A stretch of 64,000 bases of DNA, taken from positions 62,001 to 126,000 of the forward strand of contig NZ_AYMR01000009.1 of the NCBI RefSeq assembly GCF_000633535.1, in the 5' to 3' direction. A program made the position numbers and the translations under genes. The notes below the pieces were generated by a model. That model searched no databases. It was given only the letters and a program-made list of their open reading frames with translations, and was not told the origin of the DNA. This document shows, piece by piece, positions 26,983 through 38,310 of this stretch (the stretch's first letter is position 1; each line of letters starts with the position of its first letter). The stretch is from Leifsonia aquatica H1aii. GTDB taxonomy: Bacteria > Actinomycetota > Actinomycetes > Actinomycetales > Microbacteriaceae.

Positions 26983-27594
26983 TCAGGCGACCAGCTCGCC
27001 GGCCTGCTCGACCGCCTCGAGCAGGCCGGCGGGCGTGCGGAAGAGGTGCGCGTGGATCCCGAGACCGGCCGCCGACTCCACGTTCTCGACGAGATCGTCG
27101 GCGAAGAACGTCTCCTCTGGCGTCGATCCGTAGCGTTCGAGCACCCGCTCGTAGACGACCGGGTCCGGTTTGCGCGCGCCGTAATCGGAGGAGGCGCGCA
27201 TGTGCTCGACCCCGAGGATCGGCACCAGCTCGGGAGCGAGCCGGCTCAGCCTCCTGGCGACCAGGGGACCGTTGTTGGTGAGGAGGGTCGCCGTGCCCAG
27301 CTCCGCGGCCCGCTCGACGGCGCGCAGGGAGGTCGGCCACGGCGTCATCGCGTCGCCGCGGATGCGGAGGAAGTCCTCCTCCGTCACCGGCACGCGCAGC
27401 GCCGACTGGAGCGCCCCCAGGTAGACCGCCTCGTCCGCGAACGCGCCGGCCTCGGCCGCCCACTCGCCCTCGCGATGCCACCAGCGCTCCCGCAGCTCGT
27501 CCAGGCTCAGGCCGGTCAGCCGCGACATGCCGGCCATCCGGCGCCGCCAGTCGTACTCGTAGAGCACGTTGTCCATGTCGAAGACGAACAGCAC
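26983..27594 (-). CDS. HAD-superfamily hydrolase (second of tandem pair)
   Basis: 203 aa, HAD subfamily IA phosphatase-like. The nucleophile motif is FDMDNVLY (Asp6, Asp8), motif II is LLTNN, the motif III Lys is in GARKPDP and the acidic pair is in FFADDLVENV. A cap of about 80 residues follows motif I. The start is GTG, 3 nt after the upstream HAD gene, so they form an operon. The two proteins share layout and the LYxYD motif and probably arose by duplication. Substrate unknown; small phosphorylated metabolites are usual for this class. Confidence 0.88.
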   Translation of the reverse strand: MLFVFDMDNVLYEYDWRRRMAGMSRLTGLSLDELRERWWHREGEWAAEAGAFADEAVYLGALQSALRVPVTEEDFLRIRGDAMTPWPTSLRAVERAAELGTATLLTNNGPLVARRLSRLAPELVPILGVEHMRASSDYGARKPDPVVYERVLERYGSTPEETFFADDLVENVESAAGLGIHAHLFRTPAGLLEAVEQAGELVA

Positions 27595-27597
27595 GGC

Positions 27598-28230
27598 TCA
27601 GCGCTCCCTCTCGGCGAAGGCGCGCATGGCCGCCGTCAGCCCGTCGGTGTCGAAGGTGCCGTCGTCGCGCTTCGTCAGCTGGTAGGCGTGCATGCCGGCC
27701 TCTCGCGCCCCCTCCACGTTCGGCAGCGAGTCGTCGAACAGGATCGCGTCGCGTGGTTCGACGCCGAACCGGCCGAGGGCGCGGGTGTAGATCCGGCGCT
27801 CGGGCTTGCGCGCGCCGAGCACTGCGGAGACCAGGTCGTTGTCGCGCAGCACGTCGACGATCTCCGGGGTGAGCACCGGCAGCGAATCCTTGAACGGGAT
27901 GGGGTTGTTCGAAAGCAGGGACACCGTCCCGAGTGTCGCGGCCTCCCGCAGCGCGGCGATCGAGCCCGGGATGGGCGTCATCGCGGCCTTCCGAGCATCC
28001 TGCCACTGGGCGAGGGTGAGGCGGGCGCCTGTCACGTCGGCGAACGCCTCGAGGTACTCCTCGCTGGTCGCGTACTCGCCGATCTCGGCGGCGCGCTCGT
28101 GGCCTCCCGCCCACCAGGTGGAGGCCAGGCGGTACTGACTCACGCCGCCCAGCTCGGCCAGCCGGGGCAGGCGCTTGTGGAAGTCGTAGCCGTAGAGCGT
28201 CTTGTCGCAGTCGAAGAAGTAGACATCCAT
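27598..28230 (-). CDS. HAD-superfamily hydrolase (first of tandem pair)
   Basis: 210 aa. Motif I is FFDCDKTLYGYD (Asp7, Asp9), motif II SLLSNN, the Lys in GARKPE, and the acidic pair in LFDDSLPNVEGA. It is a paralogue of the next gene: both have LYxYD after motif I and the same order around motifs II-IV. The ATG lies 7 nt after GATACT, a possible -10 box, and lacks an SD, so it may be leaderless. The frame continues upstream into the sua5 promoter, but the chosen start aligns with the HAD motif. Substrate unknown. Confidence 0.88.
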   Translation of the reverse strand: MDVYFFDCDKTLYGYDFHKRLPRLAELGGVSQYRLASTWWAGGHERAAEIGEYATSEEYLEAFADVTGARLTLAQWQDARKAAMTPIPGSIAALREAATLGTVSLLSNNPIPFKDSLPVLTPEIVDVLRDNDLVSAVLGARKPERRIYTRALGRFGVEPRDAILFDDSLPNVEGAREAGMHAYQLTKRDDGTFDTDGLTAAMRAFAERER

Positions 28231-28282
28231 CGGTACCAGTATCGACCGTGAACGCAGGGAACCTTGCAGCGGCTCAACTATC

Positions 28283-29011
28283 ATGGGTGCCGTCATGGCA
28301 CCCATCTACGACTGCTCGGTCGACTCCGAGCTCCTCTCCGGCATGCGTCTGGCCCGTTCGGCCATCGGACGCGGCGAACTCGTCGTCATCCCCACGGACA
28401 CCGTCTACGGTGTCGCGGCGGACGCCTTCTCGCCCGCGGCGGTGCAGCGGCTGCTCGATGCGAAGGGACGCGGGCGCCAGTCGCCGCCCCCGGTGCTCGT
28501 GCCCGGCATCCCCACGCTCGCGGCGCTCGCCGAGACGGTCCCGCCCGAGGTGGACGCCCTGGTGAAGGCGTTCTGGCCCGGCGGCCTCACCGTCGTGCTC
28601 CCGGCGGCGCCGTCCCTGGTCTGGGACCTGGGGGAGACCCGCGGAACCGTCGCGCTGCGCATGCCGCAGGACACGATCGCCCTCGAACTGCTGTCGGAGA
28701 CAGGGCCGCTCGCGGTCTCCTCCGCCAACCTCACCGGTCGTCCCGCCGCCCGCACCGCCGCCGAGGCCGAGGCCATGCTGGGCGACTCGATCGCCGTCTA
28801 CCTCGACGGGGGAGAGGCCGGCGGCTCCTACGAGCGCGTCGAGGGCAAGGACTCCTCGTCGACGATCGTCGACGCGACCGCGCTGGCCTCCGGCGCCGGC
28901 GCCCTGCGCATCCTGCGCCACGGCGTGATCTCGGCGGCGCAGCTGCGCGCGGTCGTCGGCGACGCCCTCGAGCCGGACGACGCGCCGGCGCAGGCCCCCA
29001 CGGACAGCTGA
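28283..29011 (+). CDS. L-threonylcarbamoyladenylate synthase (Sua5/YrdC)
   Basis: 242 aa. It makes threonylcarbamoyl-AMP from threonine, bicarbonate and ATP, the first step of t6A37 modification of ANN-reading tRNAs. VVIPTDTVYGVAADAF, WPGGLTVVLPA, VALRMPQD and VSSANLTGRPA are the YrdC core motifs; the C-terminal part is short and lacks a full Sua5 domain. The starts at 28283 and 28295 are both possible; TATCAT ends 10 nt before the second, suggesting near-leaderless transcription. wecA follows after 4 nt, the same order as in mycobacteria. Confidence 0.93.
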   Translation: MGAVMAPIYDCSVDSELLSGMRLARSAIGRGELVVIPTDTVYGVAADAFSPAAVQRLLDAKGRGRQSPPPVLVPGIPTLAALAETVPPEVDALVKAFWPGGLTVVLPAAPSLVWDLGETRGTVALRMPQDTIALELLSETGPLAVSSANLTGRPAARTAAEAEAMLGDSIAVYLDGGEAGGSYERVEGKDSSSTIVDATALASGAGALRILRHGVISAAQLRAVVGDALEPDDAPAQAPTDS

Positions 29012-29015
29012 TCCC

Positions 29016-30281
29016 GTGATCCTCCTCCTCGCCCTCGCCCTGATCTCGGCGGTCATCACCTTCGGGATGTCCCTCGTCGTCTACCGGCTGAGCCTGAAGT
29101 ACCGGCTGTACCCCAAGATCCGGGAGCGGGACGTGCACACGCGCCCGACGCCGCGTCTGGGCGGGATCGCGATGTTCCTCGGCATCCTGGTGGCGTTCGC
29201 CGTCGCCTGGCTGCTGTCCAGCCAGTTCGGCGTGCTGTCGCTGATCTTCTCGGACAGCGGGCCGATCCTGGCCATACTCGGCGCCAGCCTGCTGATCGTC
29301 GTCATCGGCGTCGCCGACGACATCTGGGACCTCGACTGGATGACCAAGCTGGCCGGCCAGTTCGTGGCCGCGGGCCTGGTCGCCTGGCTCGGGGTGCAGA
29401 TCTACTCGCTGCCGATCGGCGGTCTCACCGTCGGCTCGCCGATCATGAGCATCGTCATCACGCTGTTCGCGATCGTCCTGGTGATGAACGCGATCAACTT
29501 CATCGACGGGCTCGACGGCCTGGTCGCGGGCGTCGCGCTGATCGCCAACGGCACCTTCCTCATCTACACGTATCTGCTCCAGCGCGAGATCAGTCCGCAG
29601 AACTACTTCAGCCTGGCGGGGGTGATCGCGGCCATCCTGGTCGGCGCCTGCGCCGGCTTCCTGCCGCTCAACTGGCACCCGGCGAAGATGTTCATGGGCG
29701 ACGCCGGGGCGCTGCTCATCGGCCTCCTGATGGCGACCTCGGCCATCTCGGTGACCGGAACGATCAACCCGGAGACCCTGCAGACGCTCGGAAAGTCGTC
29801 GCTCGTGCCGGCGTTCATCCCGATCATCCTGCCGTTCGCCGTGCTGATCGTCCCGCTGCTGGACTTCGGCCTGGCGGTCGTCCGCCGGCTGCGGGCGGGC
29901 AAATCCCCGTTCAGCGCGGACCGCAAGCACCTGCACCACCGGCTGCTCGACATGGGGCACTCCCACCTGCACGCGGTCCTGATCTTCTACGCGTGGACCG
30001 CGGTGGTCGCGATCGGCTCGCTGCTGTTCTTCTTCGACCCGTACTGGATGGCGATCGTGTTCCTCGCCATCGGCCTGGTCGTCTGCGCCGTGTTCACCCT
30101 GGCGCCGCTGAGCCGCCGCAAGGTCACCGAGGCCGCCGCGGAGCTCGCCCCCGCCGGCACCGAGGAGGCGGTCGAGACCGCCCGGTACGACCAGCTCGAC
30201 GCCGCCAGCGAGCGGCACCCCTACTCCGACCCGACGCCCGCCGTCGGCTCGCCCGCCCCCACTCGTGAGGAGTCCCGATGA
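29016..30281 (+). CDS. wecA: Polyprenyl-phosphate GlcNAc-1-phosphate transferase (WecA/MraY family)
   Basis: 421-aa integral membrane enzyme with about 11 helices. It transfers a sugar-1-phosphate from UDP-GlcNAc to a polyprenyl phosphate carrier, starting cell-wall polymer or arabinogalactan-like linker synthesis. RDVHTRPTPRLGGIAMF, VADDIWDLDW (the Asp-Asp pair), AINFIDGLDGLVAG and DRKHLHHRLLDMGHSH are the family's cytoplasmic catalytic loops. The C-terminal 55 residues are a soluble tail. GTG start 4 nt after sua5. The atpI-like gene overlaps its stop (ATGA). Confidence 0.92.
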   Translation: MILLLALALISAVITFGMSLVVYRLSLKYRLYPKIRERDVHTRPTPRLGGIAMFLGILVAFAVAWLLSSQFGVLSLIFSDSGPILAILGASLLIVVIGVADDIWDLDWMTKLAGQFVAAGLVAWLGVQIYSLPIGGLTVGSPIMSIVITLFAIVLVMNAINFIDGLDGLVAGVALIANGTFLIYTYLLQREISPQNYFSLAGVIAAILVGACAGFLPLNWHPAKMFMGDAGALLIGLLMATSAISVTGTINPETLQTLGKSSLVPAFIPIILPFAVLIVPLLDFGLAVVRRLRAGKSPFSADRKHLHHRLLDMGHSHLHAVLIFYAWTAVVAIGSLLFFFDPYWMAIVFLAIGLVVCAVFTLAPLSRRKVTEAAAELAPAGTEEAVETARYDQLDAASERHPYSDPTPAVGSPAPTREESR

Positions 30282-30772
30282 CCGACCCGCAGGACGGCGC
30301 CCCCGCGCCGCGCCCGACCGGCCCGCCCGCCCAGCCCACCTCCACGCCCGTGTTCAAGGACGTGCTCAAGTACGGCCTGATCATCGCCGGGGGGATCGCC
30401 ATCGTCGGCGCTCTGCTCGGCTGGATGTTCGCGGGCTGGATCGGCGTCACCAGCGCGCTCATCGGCACCGTGATGGCGGCGGTCTTCCTCTCCATCACGG
30501 CTCTGAGCATCCTGATCGCGAACCGCTTCATCGGCTCCGACCTCTTCGTCGGGCTGTTCTTCGGCATCGTCCTCGGGGGCTGGATCCTCAAGTTCGTGCT
30601 GTTCCTCGTGCTCGCGATCGTGCTCAGGGACCAGGCCTGGATCAACCCGGTGGTGCTGTTCCTGAGCCTGATCGCGGGGGTCATCGGCTCCCTCGTGGTC
30701 GACATGATCGTGGTCTTCCGATCCCGCGTCCCGTACGTCAGTGACATCTCGCTCCCGGGCGAGAAGCGCTGA
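30278..30772 (+). CDS. atpI: AtpI-like membrane protein
   Basis: 164 aa. A Pro-rich cytoplasmic start (to about residue 27) precedes four membrane helices (about 32-55, 60-82, 90-115, 125-148). The position directly ahead of atpB and the general pattern match the AtpI/Rv1303-type protein that is thought to help assemble the c-ring or supply magnesium. Sequence identity to classical AtpI is not obvious, so the name rests on layout and location. It overlaps the wecA stop by 4 nt. A gap of 173 nt with a possible promoter separates it from atpB. Confidence 0.75.
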   Translation: MTDPQDGAPAPRPTGPPAQPTSTPVFKDVLKYGLIIAGGIAIVGALLGWMFAGWIGVTSALIGTVMAAVFLSITALSILIANRFIGSDLFVGLFFGIVLGGWILKFVLFLVLAIVLRDQAWINPVVLFLSLIAGVIGSLVVDMIVVFRSRVPYVSDISLPGEKR

Positions 30773-30945
30773 GCCGTATCCGATTCGTTACGCTGCGAAA
30801 ACTCTTGTAGAGTTGTCAGTGATCCCCCACCCGAACGCGCTCTCCAGCTTCACTGGCGCAGTATTCCGGGTGTTCCCATGTTCGTCGTCGCGAGGGCCTG
30901 AGGCTCGACGCCCCGAAACAGGAGATAGCGCTGCTAGCTAACGCT
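30773..30945 (+). promoter_or_regulatory. atpB leader / ATP synthase promoter region
   Basis: The 173-nt gap before atpB holds TAGAGT (30808-30813) within the small palindrome AACTCTTGTAGAGTT, a possible -10 box that would give a leader of about 125 nt. AGGAG (about 30920) is too far from the GTG to be an ordinary SD. No other element is clear. Confidence 0.35.
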
Positions 30946-31743
30946 GTGAACCTGCTGGTCCAGGCCGCAAGCTCCGATGATGGAAGCTTCACCGGCCCCT
31001 CGATCAACGAGTTCTTCCCACCGACCCTGTTCACCATCGGCGGACTCGAGTTCAACCGCATCATCGTGGTCCGGCTCATCGCCCTTCTGGCGCTGATCCT
31101 GGTCTTCTGGCTCGGCACCCGCAAGATGAAGCTCATCCCGGGCCGCTTCCAGTCGGTCGTCGAGATGGGTCTGGACTTCGTCCGCGTCAACGTCGCGGAA
31201 GACCTGCTGGGCAAGAAGGACGGCCGCCGGTTCCTGCCGCTGCTGACCACCATCTTCTTCATGGTGCTGTTCTTCAACCTGACCGGCATCATCCCGTTCC
31301 TCAACATCGCGGGCACCTCGGTCATCGCGCTCCCGCTGCTGCTGGCGATCGTCGCGTACATCGCGTTCATCTACGCCGGAGTCAAGAAGAGCCCGAAGAA
31401 CTTCTTCAAGAACGCGCTCTTCCCGCCCGGCGTGCCGTGGTTCCTCTACATCATCGTGACGCCGATCGAGTTCGTCTCGACCTTCATCCTGCGCCCCGTG
31501 ACCCTCACGCTCCGACTCCTGATGAACATGGTCGTCGGTCACCTTCTGCTGGTCCTGTTCTTCACGGCGACCTCGTTCTTCTTCTTCACCGCGGGCAGCT
31601 GGTGGTCGCTCTTCGGCGTCGGCACCTTCGCCTTCGGCTTCGTCTTCACCCTGTTCGAGATCCTGGTCGCAGTCCTGCAGGCCTACGTCTTCGCACTGCT
31701 CACGGCTGTCTACATTCAGCTCGCAGTCGCCGAGGAACACTAA
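30946..31743 (+). CDS. atpB: ATP synthase Fo subunit a
   Basis: 265 aa; forms the proton half-channels next to the c-ring. Five to six helices are visible. The essential arginine lies in LRPVTLTLRLLMNMVVGHLL, and the conserved FFNLTGIIPFLN and LQAYVFALLTAVYIQLA at the end are standard for the subunit. The GTG start has no nearby SD; an internal Met is not available at the N-terminus that would keep the first helix intact. First gene of the atpBEFHAGDC operon. Confidence 0.96.
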   Translation: MNLLVQAASSDDGSFTGPSINEFFPPTLFTIGGLEFNRIIVVRLIALLALILVFWLGTRKMKLIPGRFQSVVEMGLDFVRVNVAEDLLGKKDGRRFLPLLTTIFFMVLFFNLTGIIPFLNIAGTSVIALPLLLAIVAYIAFIYAGVKKSPKNFFKNALFPPGVPWFLYIIVTPIEFVSTFILRPVTLTLRLLMNMVVGHLLLVLFFTATSFFFFTAGSWWSLFGVGTFAFGFVFTLFEILVAVLQAYVFALLTAVYIQLAVAEEH

Positions 31744-32016
<273 letters not shown>

Positions 32017-32047
32017 ATCCTCTTTTCACACTCAGTAAGGAGGAACG

Positions 32048-32599
32048 ATGCTCAGTAGTGTCGTGATCGCCGCCGAGGAGCAGCACAACCCGCTGATCCC
32101 CGCGTGGCCGGACATCATCGGCTCTCTGATCTGCTTCATCATCATCCTGTTCTTCTTCTGGAAGCTCGTGCTTCCGCGTATGAGGAAGCTGCTCGATGAG
32201 CGTGCTGAAGCGATCGAGGGCAACATCGCGAAGGCCGACGAGGCCCAGCACAAGGCCGAGGCGCTGCTCGAGGAGTACACCGCTCAGCTCGCCGACGCCC
32301 GCGCCGAGGCCGCGAAGATCCGCGAGACCGCCCGCACGGACGGCCAGAAGATCGTCGCGGAGGCCAAGGACACCGCGACGGCCGAGGCCGCCCGCGTCAC
32401 CGCCACCGCGCAGGCGCAGATCGAGGCGGAGCGCCAGGGCGCTCTCGTGTCGCTGCGCAGCGAGGTCGGCTCGCTCGCGATCGACCTCGCCTCCGGCGTG
32501 GTCGGCGAGGCGCTCACCGACGACAAGAAGTCGCAGGCGATCGTCGACCGCTTCCTGGCGGACCTCGAGGCCGGCGAGAAGGCAGGATCGAGCAAGTAA
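32048..32599 (+). CDS. atpF: ATP synthase Fo subunit b
   Basis: 183 aa; peripheral stalk. A short N-terminus leads into one membrane helix (IIGSLICFIIILFFFWKLVLP, about 24-44), then a long Ala/Glu/Arg helix (KLLDERAEAIEGNIAKADEAQ onward) that dimerises as a coiled coil and ends near the delta-binding C-terminus. AAGGAGGAACG precedes the ATG. The TAA overlaps the atpH ATG by one base. Unlike mycobacteria, b and delta remain separate genes. Confidence 0.96.
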   Translation: MLSSVVIAAEEQHNPLIPAWPDIIGSLICFIIILFFFWKLVLPRMRKLLDERAEAIEGNIAKADEAQHKAEALLEEYTAQLADARAEAAKIRETARTDGQKIVAEAKDTATAEAARVTATAQAQIEAERQGALVSLRSEVGSLAIDLASGVVGEALTDDKKSQAIVDRFLADLEAGEKAGSSK

Positions 32600-33390
32600 T
32601 GGGAAGCGCCACCAGAGAAGCATTGGCCCGGTCCGTGTCGGCTCTCGCCGGCCTGGGATCCAAGGCCGATCTGGCGACGGCAGAGGACCTGTTCGCCGCA
32701 GGACGAGTCGTCGCCGACTCCGCCCAGCTCCGAGCGGTCCTCAGTGACCCCTCGGCCGATCCGGCCGGCAAGACGGCGCTCGTGCAGCGCGTCTTCGGTT
32801 CGCTCTCCGCTCCCGCGGTCGAGCTCCTGGTCTCCGTCGCCTCCGGGCGCTGGTCCGGCCAGGACGACCTGCAGGACGCGATCGAGGAGCTCGGCATCCG
32901 CTCCATCGCCGCCTCCGCTCCGCGCAACCTCGACATCGCGGCCGAGCTGCTCGCGTTCGGAGGCGCCGTGACCTCCGACGCGCAGCTCGAGCTCGCGCTG
33001 CGCAGCAAGCTCGGCGCACCCGAGGCGAAGGCCGCCCTGGCCGAGCGGCTGCTCGCCGGGAAGGCCTCCGCTCAGACGATCGCGATCGTGCGTCAGCTGG
33101 TGCTGCAGCCCCGCGGCCGCAGCATCCGCGAGTCGCTCCGCGCCGCCGCCCGGATCGTCGCCGCGCAGGACGGGCAGACGATCGCGACGATCGTCACCGC
33201 CCGGCCGCTGCCGGCCGCGCAGCTGGAACGCCTCCGGGCGGGCCTGGCCGCGAAGTACGGCGACCTCAAGCTCAACACGATCGTCGACCCGGCGATCGTC
33301 GGCGGCCTGCGCGTGCAGATCGGCGATGACGTCATCGACGGCAGCATCGCATCGCGCCTCAACGACCTCAGACTTCAGCTGGCGGGCTGA
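32599..33390 (+). CDS. atpH: ATP synthase F1 subunit delta
   Basis: 263 aa; joins the peripheral stalk to the top of F1. The protein is longer than the 177-aa E. coli form, as in other Actinobacteria, with an N-terminal helical domain of about 170 residues. The C-terminal part TIVTARPLPAAQLERLRAGLAAKYG...VDPAIVGGLRVQIGDDVIDGSI is the conserved delta signature (IVGGLRVQIGDDVID). The start overlaps the atpF stop (TAATG). Confidence 0.95.
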   Translation: MGSATREALARSVSALAGLGSKADLATAEDLFAAGRVVADSAQLRAVLSDPSADPAGKTALVQRVFGSLSAPAVELLVSVASGRWSGQDDLQDAIEELGIRSIAASAPRNLDIAAELLAFGGAVTSDAQLELALRSKLGAPEAKAALAERLLAGKASAQTIAIVRQLVLQPRGRSIRESLRAAARIVAAQDGQTIATIVTARPLPAAQLERLRAGLAAKYGDLKLNTIVDPAIVGGLRVQIGDDVIDGSIASRLNDLRLQLAG

Positions 33391-33413
33391 CCGCCCCAAG
33401 ATAGGGAAATACG

Positions 33414-35051
33414 ATGGCAGACATTTCGATCAGCCCCGACGAGATCCGGGATGCGCTCAAGGAGTTCGTCTCCAACTACGAGCCGACCGCGGCCGCGACG
33501 GCCGAGGTCGGGCACGTCCTCGACGCCTCCGACGGCATCGCGCACGTCGAGGGACTCCCCGGTGTGATGGCGAACGAGCTCATCCGCTTCGCGAACGGCA
33601 CCCTGGGCCTGGCCCAGAACCTCGACGAGAACGAGATCGGCGTCGTCGTGCTCGGCGAGTTCGACGGCATCGTCGAGGGCATGGAGGTGACCCGCACCGG
33701 CGAGGTCCTCTCCGTCCCCGTCGGCGACGGCTACCTCGGCCGCGTGGTGGACCCGCTCGGCAACCCGATCGACGGCCTGGGCGACATCGCCTCCGAGGGC
33801 CGCCGCGAGCTCGAGCTCCAGGCCCCCGGCGTCATGCAGCGCAAGTCGGTGCACGAGCCGCTCCAGACCGGCATCAAGGCGATCGACGCCATGATCCCCG
33901 TCGGTCGCGGTCAGCGCCAGCTCATCATCGGCGACCGCCAGACCGGTAAGACGGCCATCGCGATCGACACGATCATCAACCAGAAGGCCAACTGGGAGTC
34001 GGGCGACGTCAACAAGCAGGTCCGCTGCATCTACGTCGCCATCGGCCAGAAGGGCTCGACCATCGCCTCGGTGAAGGGCGCGCTCGAGGACGCCGGCGCG
34101 ATGGAGTACACCACCATCGTCGCGGCTCCTGCCTCCGACCCGGCCGGCTTCAAGTACCTCGCCCCCTACACCGGCTCGGCCATCGGCCAGCACTGGATGT
34201 ACGGCGGCAAGCACGTCCTGATCATCTTCGACGACCTGTCGAAGCAGGCCGAGGCCTACCGCGCCGTGTCGCTCCTCCTGCGCCGTCCGCCGGGACGCGA
34301 GGCCTACCCGGGTGACGTCTTCTACCTGCACTCCCGTCTGCTGGAGCGTTGCGCCAAGCTCTCCGACGAGCTGGGCGCCGGCTCGATGACCGGCCTGCCG
34401 ATCATCGAGACCAAGGCGAACGACGTCTCCGCGTACATCCCGACCAACGTGATCTCGATCACCGACGGCCAGATCTTCCTCCAGTCCGACCTCTTCAACG
34501 CCAACCAGCGTCCCGCCGTGGACGTCGGAATCTCGGTCTCCCGAGTCGGCGGCGACGCGCAGGTCAAGTCGATCAAGAAGGTCTCCGGCACGCTCAAGCT
34601 CGAGCTGGCCCAGTACCGTTCGCTCGAGGCGTTCGCGATGTTCGCGTCCGACCTCGACGCGGCCAGCCGTCGCCAGCTCGCCCGTGGTGCGCGCCTCACC
34701 GAGCTGCTCAAGCAGCCGCAGTACTCGCCGTACCCGGTGGAGGAGCAGGTCGTCTCGATCTGGGCCGGCACCAACGGCAAGCTGGACGAGGTCGCCGTCG
34801 AGGACGTGCTCCGCTTCGAGTCCGAGCTGCTCGACCACCTGCGCCGCAACACCGGCATCCTCGACACCCTGCGCGAGACGAACGTCCTCGACGACGACAC
34901 CGTCGAGAAGCTCGGCGCCGAGGTCGACAAGTTCAAGCTCGAGTTCCAGACCGGCGAGGGCAAGCCGCTCGCCTCGGTCGGTCGCGAGGAGTTCGAGGCC
35001 ATCGCGGAAGAGGACGTCGACCAGGAGCGCATCGTCAAGGCGAAGCGCTGA
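33414..35051 (+). CDS. atpA: ATP synthase F1 subunit alpha
   Basis: 545 aa, normal length. Non-catalytic nucleotide-binding subunit of the alpha3beta3 head. The N-terminal beta barrel ([20 protein letters not shown]) is followed by the P-loop [11 protein letters not shown] (about 173-183), [12 protein letters not shown], the arginine finger region [13 protein letters not shown], and a helical C-terminus. The C-terminal end (about 515-545) extends slightly, as in other Actinobacteria. ATG after a short gap from atpH with AGGGAAATACG. Confidence 0.97.
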   Translation: MADISISPDEIRDALKEFVSNYEPTAAATAEVGHVLDASDGIAHVEGLPGVMANELIRFANGTLGLAQNLDENEIGVVVLGEFDGIVEGMEVTRTGEVLSVPVGDGYLGRVVDPLGNPIDGLGDIASEGRRELELQAPGVMQRKSVHEPLQTGIKAIDAMIPVGRGQRQLIIGDRQTGKTAIAIDTIINQKANWESGDVNKQVRCIYVAIGQKGSTIASVKGALEDAGAMEYTTIVAAPASDPAGFKYLAPYTGSAIGQHWMYGGKHVLIIFDDLSKQAEAYRAVSLLLRRPPGREAYPGDVFYLHSRLLERCAKLSDELGAGSMTGLPIIETKANDVSAYIPTNVISITDGQIFLQSDLFNANQRPAVDVGISVSRVGGDAQVKSIKKVSGTLKLELAQYRSLEAFAMFASDLDAASRRQLARGARLTELLKQPQYSPYPVEEQVVSIWAGTNGKLDEVAVEDVLRFESELLDHLRRNTGILDTLRETNVLDDDTVEKLGAEVDKFKLEFQTGEGKPLASVGREEFEAIAEEDVDQERIVKAKR

Positions 35052-35084
35052 TCCACCGCGATCAGTTAGGTACTTAGGAGACAC

Positions 35085-37488
<2,404 letters not shown>

Positions 37489-37490
37489 TC

Positions 37491-37751
37491 ATGGCTGTTC
37501 TCAACGTGAGCGTCGTCGCCGCCGACCACGAGGTGTGGTCGGGCGAGGCGAGCATGGTCGTGGCTCGGACCGTGGAGGGGCAGATCGGTATCCTGCCCGG
37601 CCACGAGCCGCTGCTCGCCATCCTCGCCTCCGGCGAGGTGCGCGTGACACTGAACGGCGGGGAGTCGATCACGGCGCAGGCCGACGACGGCTTCCTCTCG
37701 GTCGAGAACAACACGGTCACCGTCGTGGCCCGTCAGGCCGAGCTCGTCTGA
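37491..37751 (+). CDS. atpC: ATP synthase F1 subunit epsilon, short form
   Basis: Only 86 aa, against 120-140 for typical epsilon. The whole N-terminal beta sandwich is present (LNVSVVAADHEVWSGEASMVVARTVEGQIGILPGHEPLLAIL, in pieces: GQIGILPGHEPLLAIL is the signature, and EVRVTLNG, DGFLSVENNTVTVVA complete it). The stop follows the last strand, so the two C-terminal helices that inhibit ATP hydrolysis in other species are missing. The stop lies 1 nt before the next gene and the frame shows no remnant, so this looks like the natural length. SD AAGGAG inside the end of atpD. Confidence 0.95.
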   Translation: MAVLNVSVVAADHEVWSGEASMVVARTVEGQIGILPGHEPLLAILASGEVRVTLNGGESITAQADDGFLSVENNTVTVVARQAELV

Positions 37752-37752
37752 C

Positions 37753-38310
37753 ATGTCGGATCAGGCAGCCCCGCTCGACCGCCAGTTCGGTGACGTCCGC
37801 GTCCCCGTGCTGGTGGTGATGGCGGGGCTGCCCGGTTCCGGCAAATCCACCATCGGGGAGATCGTGGCGAGCCGCATCGGCGCAACGCCCATCTCGGTCG
37901 ACCCGATCGAGGCGTCCATCCTGCGTGCCGGGATCGACGCCGACCAGCCCACGGGCCTCGCCGCCTACCTCGTCGCCGACACCCTGGCGGAGCAGGTGCT
38001 CGTCTCCGGGCGCTCCGTCGTCGTCGACGCGGTGAACGCGGTCGAGCCGGCCCGGCTCCAGTGGCGCGACCTGGCGGAGCGGTGCGGCGTCGCACTGCAC
38101 ATCGTCGAGACGGTCTGCGCCGACGAGGAGCTGCACCTCGAGCGGCTCGGCAAGCGCGAGGTCCCGATCTCGGGTCATGCGGTCGAGCAGAGCATCGAGG
38201 AGTATTCCGAGTGGAAGGGCGCCAGTGCGGCGCTCCCGCGGATCACCCTCGACACGTCGCTCCCGCTGGGCCAGAACGTCGAGGCGGCGGTCGCCTTCGT
38301 AGGACGCTAG
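37753..38310 (+). CDS. P-loop kinase-like ATPase (AAA_33 type)
   Basis: 185 aa. Walker A is VMAGLPGSGKSTIGE (about 22-36), and RSVVVDAVNAVEPARLQWRDLAERCG holds the probable Walker B (VVVDAVN). LHIVETVCADEELHLERL resembles the small-kinase family that phosphorylates nucleotides, sugars or antibiotics. It starts 1 nt after atpC and its TAG abuts the yaaA GTG, so it is at the tail of the ATP synthase transcript. Exact substrate unknown; a link with ATP synthesis is only positional. Confidence 0.8.
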   Translation: MSDQAAPLDRQFGDVRVPVLVVMAGLPGSGKSTIGEIVASRIGATPISVDPIEASILRAGIDADQPTGLAAYLVADTLAEQVLVSGRSVVVDAVNAVEPARLQWRDLAERCGVALHIVETVCADEELHLERLGKREVPISGHAVEQSIEEYSEWKGASAALPRITLDTSLPLGQNVEAAVAFVGR

